Shown in pieces: positions 11,500 to 24,027 of a stretch of DNA of 64,000 nucleotides. Source of the stretch: Clavelina lepadiformis (taxonomy: Eukaryota; Chordata; Ascidiacea; Aplousobranchia; Clavelinidae); contig NC_135243.1 of assembly GCF_947623445.1 (NCBI RefSeq), positions 18,546,479-18,610,478 of the forward strand, written 5' to 3'. Under the pieces are notes generated by a model. The model saw only the letters and a list, made by a program, of their open reading frames with translations. It did no database searches and was not told the origin of the DNA. The stretch's first letter is position 1; every line of letters begins with the position of its first letter. Both the position numbers and the translations under genes were made by a program.

Positions 11500-13690
11500 G
11501 ATAATTCGAGGAGGAATCTGATATGGAATATTTTAGAAGTTTATAAGTCAATCAACTTGAGAGAAGCTGGACAATTGATTTGCTGCTAGCGTGTCCAACT
11601 TTACTCTAAAAAAGATTTTATTATTTTGAGAAATCGCATATTATACGAATTTTGATGCAATGTTAGGCTACTGTGTAGAAGAAAATATCATCGACAGTGG
11701 CTGCTGTGAGAAGGTTTTTGTAATCATTGAAAAGTGCAGGAGACGTAGCAATCTATCCTACAAGAACCGGTAGCATGATCTCCCGGATTTTTTTATGATA
11801 AGTATACGAAATATATGACGCTTGGGCACCCTATTTTCTATGGTTTTAGAGTTTGGGATAATTCTTTGTCAAAGATCACATTTTGTTAGCACACGTTTTC
11901 TGAATGAAACCTGTTTTGTTTCGCAAATAGTGCGTCTTTTCAATATCATCATAAACAGTTTTCTTGTTTTTCTTTTAACTAATTGTAATTTTAATGCCGA
12001 CCCAAAAAATACAGCAATAGCAAAATAAGACTAACACTAACTTACAGTGATGATTGTACAAATGTTAATGAGCCAATACTTTCTGAATGTGAATAAACAG
12101 ACGTCAGGCATTACGTTAAGCAAGCTAAAGCATGTTTACAGTATATCTGCGAAAAATTCAACGCTGACTGATGAGTATGTAGGAAGTAAGAAAAAACCTG
12201 TAAGCGCAGTTTGCCAATCGCTTATTGTTTGCATAAAGAGACGTGTGTTCCGCCACCGAGATAGAGATTGTTTGTACAGCAACAACGTTTTTCGTGTCTG
12301 CGGTTAACCAGGCTAAAATTACGTGCTGTATCAGCTAGCTTTAGCAGTTAAAAACATGTAGGTAGGTTTTATTTAAGACTTGGCATTATTGTGCAAACAG
12401 CATAGGCTCATTTCCGTAATAACATTGGTGTTTGATTTAATAAAGTACGTTAACCAAAATTATTTGTTGAAGTGGGAGGAGGGCAGGTCCAAAAACAAGT
12501 TTACCTTAAATCAAAAGTCAGTAAGTATGGCGGAGAACATTTTTTCAATTCAGTACTGTATATGCAGTAGTGGTGAAACAGTTAGTGCCGAAATGCTTTG
12601 CAATTTTGCTGCTAATTATGACAGGATGTGGGCAATTATGACGTCAAACTGTGAAATGAACTGCCTTTGTTTGCGTTTAAATCAAGTATGATAGTAATGG
12701 TAAAGCCTTTAGGATTGGAAACGACTCCTCAGGTAGGTAGATTACTTGCAATTGAACTCTTTATTTTCAATTTTTTATTTTCACTGTTCAGCATAGAAAG
12801 GTCATAGGTGACGTCACATGTACAGTACAGGTGAAGCAATGGTGTCTTTGCCGGTAAGAGGGTTATAGATTAAAGCCAATAGCCAAAACTGAGTTCAGTG
12901 CGCTGCATGGTAGCTTTTCCATTCACCAGTTTAAATTCACAAACTGTAAGTAAGTTTGAACTTAATTAAAACAAGATATTTTGTTACTCACTTTTCCGCA
13001 CTTATAAATGGGTTGTTCAACCGTCATAAATTTTATTTTATATGACTGTCATATAGTCGAAGGCATCAAGTACATGACATACATTGGCATAAAGTATCAC
13101 ATTTTTTAATACACTCAAAAAAATCTGGTCAATTTCTGCAAGAAATGATGCAAAGAGTTTGCAAATTTTAGCAAATTCATCTCCAAGCAATCTGCTTTTT
13201 TTAAAGAAATCTATTTTTGGCATTTTACGCCATTCTATACCTTGTAAGAAGTGAAGTGGGTCACCCTTGTTATAAATACGTCATAATAACATAAATCAAT
13301 TTTCGTCGCCCCCGCAAAAGGTCTTTACATACAGACTTCATCTAATTCTAAACGTTAGCGTCGTGGACATTGTTTTTACTTCATAACGTCATAATTGCCT
13401 CCAGGTATGTCATAAATATAGCGCCAAACTTGTGTCTTTTGCGACACACATTGGGCTATAATTGCTTAATATAAACACTGAACATTATTGAAAATTCTTT
13501 CTCTGGTATACTTGCTGTGAGGTCTTCCCAGATCGAATTATTTTTGAAATTGCCTAATTGTCCCCCAATTTAACTTATAAATGTATTACTTAAGTAATTG
13601 ATGGAGTGGAGTTGTTATGGAATTCCAACATGAACGCAAAGTTTACACAAGAAACTTGCTTTTGTTAGACAATACGCCTTAACGTAATCA
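11500..13690. other. Intergenic, no gene recognised
   Basis: Holds the presumed 3' UTR of the CUB gene (long form) and the upstream region of the THNSL2-type gene. Several 60-100 codon open frames occur but have no domain signature and no supporting splice pattern. No transposon ends were recognised. Confidence 0.5.
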
Positions 13691-16600
13691 ATGAAGTACG
13701 TTAGTACTCGCTATAAGGTTACATTTGGTTTCGAGGAGGCTTTGTTTTGCTGTTTCACTGAAGATGGCGGTCTACTTATGCCAGAAACTACACCTAAAGG
13801 TAAGTGATTAATCATTATTATTTACCGGGTTTGGTTTTTGTATAGGGCAAGAAATCAAAGGTTGCTTTTTTAACATTTCAATGCTATAATGCCAATTACC
13901 AAGTTTAATGATTAATGTCAAATTGTCAGCAAAATATACCGACGTTGGCAGTTTTGCTAACCAGAAATTGTTAGGACTAACCAGTATCAAGTCTGTCTTA
14001 TTTCCGCTGAAAAAATCACTTACTGCCAATTTTAAGACTTTCATTATGTTCATAAAAAGTTTCTCTGGAGACGTTGAAGAAATGGAAAAATTTGACTTAT
14101 GACGAGATAGTGAAACAAGTCGTTGGATTATTTGTGGCAGAAGATGAAGTACCAGAAGATGCACGAGATAGTAAGTCAAAATATAACGATTAAGGAAATA
14201 ATAGTGACGGTATAAAAAAAATGGATGATATGTTTCATATTTGAACTTGAATATCAATTGTTTATTCCAGAACTTTTGGATAATGCGTTTCAACACTTCG
14301 ACACAAAGGATATCGTTTGTTTGAAAGAACTTAACGATGGCTTGAACGTTCTGGAGTTATGGCATGGGGACACTTTAGCATTTAAAGATTTGGCAATGAC
14401 ATGCACCGTGCAATTTCTCAATTACTTTTTGAAGAAAAGAAAAAAACATTTCACTGCTGTTGTTGGTAAGCAGTAATGTGCAAAAACCTATATAGTAGCT
14501 CAAAAAATGTACAGTAGGTCTATGTTCCTGGATGCGTGAACTGTTATGTTTGTGTGGTTGCTTGCATTGTGTAAAGCAATTAGTTCTGCGTTGTAATGCA
14601 TCTAATTTTTTAGTAACTTCGGGTGACACAGGCAGTAGTGCAATATATGGAGCTCGCAACTTGAAAACTATTGATGTAATTGTGTTGTATCCGCACAACA
14701 GAATAAGCAAGCTCCAAGAACTTATGATGACAACGGCCGGGGCTGATAATATTCATCTTTATGCGGGTGAGATATACTCATCAGCTATATTGCTCTCATG
14801 GCATTATCGTAAAAGTGAAAATTATGTATGTCTAATTGTCTATGTTACCAACGAGTCGCTATAAGCCCAAAGTCGTTGATTTTCATGTTACATATCTACT
14901 TAAAAGTATATGCTACGTATTGCAATGCAGTTGATGGCAGCTCAGATGATATAGATATAGCAGCAATGAAAGTGTGGACAGATGCCGGTTTCATAAAAGA
15001 ACACAATGTCGGCACAATGAACTCCATGAATTGGTGTCGTATCATGATACAAGTGAAGTGATAATTTTACTGGCTATACCTTGTGTTATACCAAATTAAT
15101 GCATTTTCCCTTAATTGTAAGGTTTATCGAGCTGGTGAGATTGCATCGCGATTAATAGATATGCGAATCCGTGTTGTTAACTAGTGGTGATACCGTTGTG
15201 AAGCCCAAAGGCAAGTCATTAACGATGATTACTCCCATTCAGTGCGCCCATGAACAGTTATAAGCACTGGCTATGTTACATAAAAACGTAAAACAGACAA
15301 AACATGCATCTATTGGAAAATGCACAAAGAAAAGTTTTGTAACCGGGGCTCGAGTGATAAGAAATCATCGCTAATTTAAAGTCATGCAAAGACTCTTCTT
15401 TGACCGAAGATGAGGATACCGATACCAAGTTAAAATCCGCGTTAGTAATTTGAATTATTATATGTGCAGTAATATGAGTCTCTTGTTAACTTTTTGATTA
15501 ATTATGTTTTTTGTTTTGACAATATGGATTATATAATATGTAAACAATATATATAATTTATATGCAGTATTTTGTATTATATTAGTCATCCAATAATTAC
15601 TAGACGTGATTGTTTGGTTGCGTATGTAGATCGCACACCACATTTACGCCTATCTGAAGGTAGCAAAGCAAATTGGTGACCCGGTTAACATCATTATACC
15701 TTGCGGTGGTTGCGGTAACATGACATGTACGTAAATGTTTCTAAAAACATTGAATTGTGTACAACCTAAATTTATAGCCTTACCTGCAGCAGGCTACTTA
15801 TTTAAAGTTTTCTAGTAACTGAGTAAAACTGAATTTCTATTTCACTATTACCATATTACCTTACCATACAGTAGAACGAACCAAAGCGTAACTTAGTTAT
15901 TGTGACCTATGAATTGCAACAGCAGTGCATCACAAAACACAATTTTTTTTCACATGAAGCATGTGTGCTGGCTCGCGATATGGGGTTACCAATTCAACCG
16001 GTTGGAGTGTCGAATAAAAACGATAGCTTCCATAAAATGATGAAGTTTAACGAAAGAGTGTTATCGAATGTGAGCGTATCACTGGCACCCGCAATGGACA
16101 TTGCAGTACGTATAATTTAAAGTAATCATGGCCAAAACGTAACTTATTATAACTTAATACAATTATATTTGTGGTATCTGGTGCATGAAGACTGTGTTTT
16201 TGTTCCCACAGGAAGCTACTTACATTTAAGAAATATGCTTACGTTTATGTTCAGCTGGCTCAAAATGTTGAAAGAGTGATTTGGCTGCTAACCGACCGTT
16301 CATACGATATAGTTCGCCATGCCATGGAAGATTTTTTGACAAATAAGAAATCAAAACTTCCAGACAGTGCTTATAAAAAGGTGAGCTATTAAGCGCTAAA
16401 GAACGGAAATCGATGGATTTTCATTTGTAGTTGAAAGGCATTGTGAAATGACTTATGGTCATATGTAGGGTTAGTTTGGATATGAATAATATTTACTATC
16501 CGGACATTTCTGTTTTAGCTAACCGGTTAACTGGATAACAAAAGGTAAGCACAAAGCAACTTATTTATTCCGATTTCTCATTAAACATAATGTGGCGATT

Positions 16601-18151
16601 GTAAAAAAACGTTTAAGTGTAACGTAGTTGTGAAGTTAAGTAACGACTTGACGTGAAACAACATCATTTTTAAAATTAGTAAATTCAAAAGCGTGCGATC
16701 GATCACCAACAGCTTTCTTTAGAAAACTACCCAGTCCTCACCTTGCAATGCATCTACTAAAGTGTTAATGCCTTGAAGATAACTTATAATTCTGCTTCCG
16801 CATTTTGATCGATTTGTGTGTTGTTTGTGACATAATACAACGAATTCTTTCAACATTTAACGTTTTGTAGAGAATACAGGACCAACAGTTGTGAACTAGG
16901 TTTTAAATTAAGTTCAGCATGGAGTCAAAAACCACTTCTGTTCTGCTAAACTGCCCGTTTCTGAAAACAGAGGAGTTCAAAATTTGTTAAAAAGGCATAA
17001 AAACTCAATAACAACGTTATGCATTTGTTATCCGGTTAACCGACCAAATTTTTGTAGGGAAATCAGATAGTTAAAATTGCCTCAGTTAACCGACAGGCTA
17101 TCCGGATAGTTCAACCCTAGTCATATGGTTTTGCAAAATTTAGGATAAGCTTTACAATGTATTTGAGAATAACAAAACTAGTAATATTTAACGTTAGTTA
17201 TCTTCGAAAAAAATTAATGGCTGTGGATTTTTCCAGTGAATTACTTCAAATCAACCGACTCTTCGTCGCAGATGTTGTTGGAATCACAAGTCAAAACTTG
17301 CAACCTTATTAAAATATTAACGCATTGCTTGAATAATATTTTTTCTATTTAGATGTGTGACGTGATATCAACATCGGTCGCAAGTGATGAAATCATAATA
17401 AAAGCCATGAAGCGTTGTTGGGAGGAAAATCAATATCATATTTGTCCGCACACGGCAACCGCTGTTGCTCATTTTTATGGAATCACGGAGGGGTAAGGAA
17501 ACAGCATGACGGAGAAAACCCAACTGCCATGCTATTGTGTTAAAACCGTTGTAGCCTACGCAGAAGGCCGGTACTTTACCAGGCGTCGAAATAATAGCCA
17601 TTGCCAAAAAATATCCATTATAACCTGACATATTACTCCCTGTAAAAATGAAACAAGTAATCATCGGTGTCAATACACATGTGAAATCGCATTTGTTTTC
17701 CTGTTCATCTCATGAGCATTTGTCTTAATATATTGCAACTCTAACTCCAATTCTCAGCTGTTGGGCGGTCAGAGACGAGAAAAACGTTCCTAGCATCTGC
17801 TTGGCAACTGCTTCCGCAGCCAAGTTTGCCGAAGCTGTAGAAAAGGCGGATTTGCCACCTTGCCATTCGCCTAAAATACAAGCACTAGAAGGGATAAAGG
17901 AAAGGTAATACCCTATATTTAGTGGCAAATTTACTTGGTTCTTTGTTGTTAAAAAAGGAAGTAGTCTACTTCAATGTAATATGAAAATACAGTATTACGA
18001 ATGTTTTTTGGTACAAAACTTAGGTACCAAAAGGAGAATATTTAAACAACTATGTTTCAGATACGAGTATGTGGCTAAGGATGTGGACTGGGCGGATTTA
18101 ATACGGAATAAAGTAGTTTCGATTTCTCTACGATACCAAAAAAGTAAATAA
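13691..18151 (+). CDS. THNSL2: Threonine synthase-like 2
   Basis: PLP-dependent fold-type II enzyme. Animal THNSL2 is a threonine-synthase relative described as a phospho-lyase on O-phosphohomoserine or phosphothreonine, not a true threonine synthase. Exons: 13691-13799, 14060-14170, 14271-14465, 14614-14766, 14931-15052, 15630-15726, 15960-16105, 16255-16380, 17353-17492, 17758-17904, 18061-18151; total 1437 nt, 478 aa, against about 484 in human. The start MKYVSTR matches the family N-terminus (M-YVSTRG). The PLP lysine is in HGDTLAFKDLAM (K112). Further family motifs are TSGDTGSSA (exon 4), SMNWCRI (exon 5), GLPIQPVGVSNKND (exon 7) and CWEENQY..CPHTATAV (exon 9). The glycine-rich phosphate loop reads PCGGCGN where vertebrates have PTGAAGN. 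An AATAAA-rich stretch follows the stop directly. Intron 8 contains a hAT MITE. Confidence 0.93.
16466..17119. mobile_element. hAT-type MITE in THNSL2 intron
   Basis: Exact 8-bp target duplication GTCATATG at 16458-16465 and 17120-17127. Ends are TAGGGTTAGTTTGGATAT (left) and, read inward from the right, TAGGGTTGAACTATCCGG. ATCCGGTTAAC-type words recur in inverted orientation inside both ends. 654 bp, no transposase frame. Confidence 0.85.
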
Positions 18152-18701
18152 TATCATAATAATAAATAAATAAAAGTAAATAATCAGCACTGTTTTTTTA
18201 ATTCGTCGAAATTTAAAATAAACAAGTAATTGCACTTTTTGGTCTTATTATTCTGCAAAGTATTGGCATAAAAAGACTGGCAATAATGTATTACAAATAA
18301 ATTTTGAAGAAATTGATAGAAATGAGGCTAACTAGTTTTAGCAGATCTTGAAGAACACTGCATATTTTCATTAAAAAATTTGCATAAAAAAGAGTTAAAA
18401 ACTGACATGAAGCAATAGATTACACCATTTACATGCACAAAATTTGACAAACAACAAATTGAAGAAATAAGTACGGATCGATGTAAAGAATCCAACGTTA
18501 GAGCGTTTTTAGTAATCTAACATTAAAAACTACATGTTTACACACACAGCAATTTATCTAGGGGTGGTACAATAATCCTTTTATGTCGGTTGGAACAAAA
18601 TTCTAAGTTGCACAACTTTACCTTTGACTAACAGAACTGTTTGTAAAATTTTATAACGGTTTTCAGCTAGCACCATGTGTAAGTAGACAAACCCATCAGA
18701 T
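18152..18701. other. Shared 3' region of convergent THNSL2 and GALK genes
   Basis: 550 bp between two convergent stop codons. AATAAA motifs on the plus strand within the first 30 bp can serve THNSL2 polyadenylation. No clear AATAAA was found on the minus strand for galactokinase. Confidence 0.5.
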
Positions 18702-21700
18702 TTACTTCAGAACTTGAGCACCACTTGATGGCAGAGCAACATAAAACGTGGCAGTGCCAGAATATTTTGACTGTACAAAAAAAAACAGTATACCGGTAAG
18801 TTTAAAAAGCATATTTTTAACAGTATGTTTTAAAAACAAAACCACATTTATTAACGTGTAAAACTATATAAAACTGATAAAAGATTTGATGCTAGTCATG
18901 CAACAATAAAATTGACCAGGGTATGAAATTTCAGCGGAAAAGGAACAAAATAACACAGGGAAATGTAAAAATGAAGATCAGGGATTTCATTAGAAAAACA
19001 TACACTAGAGCTCTACTAAGCTCATCTCTGTTGAAGAATTTAGTGGCATAGCTATGTGATGCATAATTACAAAGGAAAAAAATTAATTTAAACAGATTCG
19101 ATAAGTTTACCTTAATATGCAAAACAGTTTCTTCTACTTTGCTGGCATCTAACAGTGTGACAGCACATCCACCAAATCCCCCTCCTGTCATTCTGCTTCC
19201 ATAAACGCCAGGGCATTCAAGAGCATATTCTACAAGTTCATCCAGCTCTAAGCAACTGACCTCATAATCATCCCTGTTTAAAAAGCAAATATGTTTTTAC
19301 CCAACTGTTTGGGTACTCTTCTCTTTTGGCTAAGTGAATAAATTTAAACCTTTGCCATATTGCACAAATGTTTACAAGTTGTAGTTGTGAGATTTTGGTG
19401 GAAGTCATAGCTAAAAACAAACTTTGTCTGAAAAAGTTGTAAATATGGAATGTTTTGCAACATGATTTTAAAAACAAAAACAGATTACCCTCAATATGTA
19501 CCTTAACGAATTATGGCTTTCAACCATTAGTTTCCCAAACAATTGGTAATTTCCTATTTTCAGAGCATTTGCGGCATCAAGGGTGCGCTTTATTTCCCCA
19601 ATAACATGCCTAGCTCTCCAAAAAGTAGTTTTGTCCATTTCAGCTTCAAAGGCTAAAAAACTCATAAATTTTCACTTAGATCAGGATCACTGTAAGTTTA
19701 CGTGCACCAAATCTCCTGTGCAGTTAATTCCATTTTACATATTATATTTGTACTACCAAAATGTACTACCTGCAAGGTCTTGAAGAGTTGCTTCTCTCAA
19801 GCTCTTCTTTTTCATAATTTCAGCCGCTTTAAAGCAGGATTGTCTTCGTTCAGGGTATTCACTTCCAGTCAATTCATGGCGAACATTTGAGTTTGTTATT
19901 AGCACAGCTACATTTATATCAGTCAGGGGAATAAGTGTAGATTCCATTGACCTAATAAATATAAGCTTAATTATGGTCAACAATGTGTATGCCTGATCAT
20001 AGCTGGGCAACGCTCACTTAAAAGGCGTTTACGCTCGTCGAACAGAATTCGAGTGCCGCTTACACTCATGTTCTTGAATAAAAAATTGACCACGCTCGCA
20101 CGAGCCCTTGCGCTCACAAAAAAGAAAAGAGCGTGCTCGCGATCATTATGGTAAAGCTATTTTTGTCCTTCCAGGACATTTTCAATAAACAAGAGCATTT
20201 GCATGTTGTAATTCAGAACTTGTTTCCATTTGTAGGTTGGCATCATAATGTTTAAGAAAAAAAATTGATATTTCCAGGGGCAGCGTAAGCAGATTACTAG
20301 CTGAAGTGGGGTGTGAATCGTTTTTTGTCCAGGATGTCTTATTAGAATTATTGCATTTTTATGGGAATTTATTTTATTGATCTTATTGGAACATAGTCAT
20401 CGTCTATACAAACAAGTTTTAGGGTTAGGGTTGTATAATGTAGGGCAATATATAGACAATGTCAATGTATTGGAATAATTTTATTTTATTACTTTTCATA
20501 AACCGTAAACTGTAACATCATAAACCTACAAAGCTGGCTTTAAACTGTTTTATCTTGAGCTTTTGTCATTGTCTCTCGTGATCACTTGAAAAAAATAGTT
20601 GATTCATATCGTTTTTACACCACCATCACCTTAAAACTACAGTTAATCTCAACACAGTCAAAACTTACACAATTTGTAAGCTATAAAGGGCTTCACAGTT
20701 CACACAACGTTTGCATTTTGTGCAAAGGAAATGAGTGCGACTGGAAGACTGAAATAATGTGAAATTTGATCTTGGCAGATGAGCGTTGCTCACACGATGA
20801 CCTACAAAAAACGAGCACGTTCGAGCCCAGCTCTGTGCCTGACTACATAATATGCAATTGCAAAATAATAACGCACAGCAAGCTACAGTCAAAAGTCTTA
20901 ATTTCAAAAGAGGTATGGGGTAGATCAAAAAATTATCTAAATACAATGAGCGGATCTTGAGATATAACAGTTTGTTTATTGATCATTGATGTAAAGTCAT
21001 CTAGTGGTCAAAAACGTTTTTGCCCATAAATCGAAAACTGCTAATCTGATTTTCACCATTCATCTAAGAAAATTGAATGGAATCAATTAATGAAATAAAA
21101 AATAGGGTGACTCCAACCAACGTTCATATTATAATTAAATGACCCGTGCACTACAAATGCACATCAACAACAGTATTATTTATTAAGAAAACTAAATATT
21201 ATTCATGTACTGGTGTTTCAATAACATAGCCAGAAATATAGAAGTAAAAAATCACTTGAGGTCTAACTGTCATTTGGTACCTGCAATCAATCAGCAACGC
21301 GTGACCTTCTTTACCCATGACTGATATAAACTGATCCATAATACCACATGGCATTCCAGGAAACTTGTGCTCAGCCTCCTGACAGGAGAGAGCCTTTGAT
21401 TTCAGATCAGGAGCAGAGGCTTTAACAGGAGCAAAATGTTTACACTGAATTAAGATCGGCGTACTGTACTAATACTAGTACATAAATCTTATTAGCAGCA
21501 CAATGCGTTACAGTAAAATCAGATTTTTAAAAAATGCAACAAGTAGAACATTTAATAGGACCTACATCCAGTTAAAACTTCCAAGAATGTGTAAACAGCA
21601 ACCTCAAGTGACGCTGAACTTGATACTCCTCCACCAATAGGTACACTACTGAGTAATACAGCTTTAAACCCGGGAACTGGTGCAACTGTCATAAGTATAT

Positions 21701-22646
21701 AACCATATTAGCAATATGACCTGTAATTCTGGAAATGGAAAACTTAGCAAAGTATACAGGTTTTCATATAATTTTCATAAAAACCACCACACTTATGTCA
21801 CGATAACATCATGAAATGTCATTTTACATCGACAATACTTTATAAGTAAGGATATGTCTGTAACATACTTTTAAAGCACTGAACAACACCCTTGACATAA
21901 TTGGCCCACAATGGCTTTCCGGGTGTTAATGGGGTATCCGCCGTAGGTGAATGAAAATTGACACAGGTAGGTTTATCTGCAGTAGTTGCCATAGTTTGTA
22001 CAACAATGCTTGAGGCATCTTCATTTCTACATCCTGCCATAACAGTCACCTGTGGAAGTGCCTGTACCAACAAACAGTCAATGTTTAAGAAACGTAGTGC
22101 TACAGCTTCATAAACTGGCAATATATTGTCACAAAATTAGCATTTTCAGAACATTTAACTTAAAACCTCCCAAAATAAAACTAAATCTATGCACAAATTA
22201 TTTCTATAGACCATCATTACCATAATATTCTAACAACGTTATACATCCATCATAAGTAACTGATAGATAACAACTATTTTGCAAAATAACATTTCCAATT
22301 AAAACAGAAGTTGACTGTATTTAGTATGAAAAACATTTTGTATAATCAAGATAACTGTTTTGGATTTGATGTTCTGAAAAAGAAATCCCTACTTTTGTAA
22401 TGTATAGTTTTCACCTTATCTTAAAACCTGATAGCAGATAACATCACAAGAACAAATGCAAAAGCCTAGTAATACCATAGGAAAGACAAATCCTTCATTG
22501 TAATCCGTATGTTCTCCTATCAAATTAACGCGCCCAGGCGCACATGCTACGATGGTCGCTTCATTTCCAGGAAAACATTCAGCAAAAGCTGCCTTAGCTT
22601 GCTTTACTAATTCCTCAACGGAAGGTATCTCAGTTATCAGTGACAT
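18702..22646 (-). CDS. GALK1: Galactokinase (GHMP kinase family)
   Basis: Phosphorylates galactose to galactose-1-phosphate, first step of the Leloir pathway, in the cytosol. Exons: 22646-22476, 22061-21869, 21685-21566, 21419-21281, 19951-19770, 19652-19502, 19273-19111, 18770-18702; sum 1188 nt, 395 aa, against about 392 for human GALK1. Signatures: galactokinase motif [15 protein letters not shown] (from residue 38), the GHMP ATP loop [11 protein letters not shown] (~137-147), CGIMDQF with the catalytic-base Asp (~187), [39 protein letters not shown], and C-terminal GHMP motif MTGGGFGGC (~346). The start [13 protein letters not shown] is chosen because the signature then falls at the normal distance; an open frame continues upstream, but its residues look non-coding. 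Intron 4 holds a hAT element. GALK1 over GALK2 from motif similarity and length. No missing catalytic residue seen. Confidence 0.95.
19998..20835. mobile_element. hAT-type element in galactokinase intron
   Basis: Ends CATAGCTGGGC (left) and, inward from the right, CAGAGCTGGGC, flanked by an 8-bp target duplication with one mismatch: TGCCTGAT at 19990-19997 and TGCCTGAC at 20836-20843. GCTC/GAGC-rich subterminal words such as AACGCTCAC are present at both ends. 838 bp, no transposase frame seen. Confidence 0.8.
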
Positions 22647-23394
22647 TTTACTAGTATCTAAAGCATAATAACAGTAACACTGGTCAACTAACTGCACTAT
22701 TAACCAATCGAAATTTCTTATAATTTTATTTACAACATTAAAATCATTATTCACAAAATCACAGTTCCAAAATCACAAAAATGATATAAACTGTAATTAT
22801 AAAACTAAGTTTTGAAGATGGCTCACAATATTTATATATCCCAAAATACTGCAATATGTACAATGTACACATACAACTGATGCAGACTGTGTTAAATGCA
22901 CGGTCAGTCACATGCAGAATGCAAAGTATGGCAGTTTTCGATGAGAAATCTTGCCTGCACGGACACAAACTTTGGCGTGATGGTCTGTTCTGTACTGAAG
23001 CCTCAATTCTTTGTTTATTTATATATTATAAGTTGGCGTTCAAACGGCCAGTTTTTCTTTGTTTATTATATTTGGTATAAGCGACCTGAATATGAAAAAA
23101 ATGAGGGTGTACACTGCTGAATCTCGTGCATGCAGCTGCTACCCTTTCCACGATGGACAACTCAGATATAACTATTTATATTCTTGTAACTTGGTTGTTG
23201 TGTGTTTTTTGTTTTAGTTAAAACAATTTTTTGTCTATGTAGGCTATCCACTTTGGGTCTCTTATACTTTTACACTTTGACGTGAAGGCTTGAATGATAG
23301 GAAAGAGTTGTAAGGTAATAGAAAAGAAGTTGTGACGCAATAATTGTAACAAAAATTCTCTCCTTCATGATGCCAGGCTAAAATTTCACAGTGG
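22647..23394. other. Upstream region of galactokinase, no gene recognised
   Basis: Presumed promoter side of the minus-strand galactokinase gene. Short overlapping open frames occur on both strands without domain signatures. Confidence 0.45.
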
Positions 23395-23495
23395 TCGGAC
23401 GATTCAATTCATGAAAGATTCAACTCACAGACCTTTCAACCCACGGACTTTTCAACCCACGGACGAGTCCACCCATGACGATTCAACCCACGGAA
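23395..23495. repeat. Short-phrase repeat element, 16-bp units
   Basis: About six imperfect 16-bp units in a row: GATTCAACTCACAGAC, CTTTCAACCCACGGAC, TTTTCAACCCACGGAC, GAGTCCACCCATGAC, GATTCAACCCACGGA. The same phrase family appears on the other strand at 8.9-9.06 kb. Confidence 0.6.
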
Positions 23496-24027
23496 TGACT
23501 GATGAACAGAGTATTCTTCTGGACTTCTAGCCAGTGGTACTGGTGTGTTATATTACAGTATTTTTGTGGTGTCAAACACAGTAAGAAAAAAGATAAAAAC
23601 AAATGCTAAAAGAGTGCTTAGTGATAACTGATAAAACACTTCAGACCCACAACAAAGTAATTAATGATAAGCTACTAGTAGCTATTAAATTTTTATTACT
23701 GTAACTGTGATGACGGCAATGTGAAATGTGTTAATATAATCTAAGACAATTTAGGTGCAAAACATGTAATCATAGATATGCACCTGATGCGGGATTTTTA
23801 AATTCGATAATTTCTTAGATGTCATGGTAAATTTAGAATTTTTCAGGAAAGTTTTGCATGGTAAGTTCGTAGCGTGCAAAACTGTTTACTACTTATCGAT
23901 TTTTCCCAACTTTTTTGTACCTCCTTCAGCGCCAACTTTATCGGCACCAAAAACCCCCGAACTGAGAAAAACCTTAATTTTCCAAATGCGTTTTATCTAA
24001 AAATTAATACTTCAAATTTTTAGGAGC

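Noticed and set aside
11822-12691. Open frames of 68-103 codons between the CUB and THNSL2 genes
   Set aside because: No recognisable domain, no coding-like phase with neighbours; likely chance.
13808-14296. 162-codon minus-strand frame opposite THNSL2
   Set aside because: Lies antisense over THNSL2 exons 2-3 and an AT-rich intron; composition (Leu/Ile/Phe/Tyr/Asn) is that of AT-rich chance frames.
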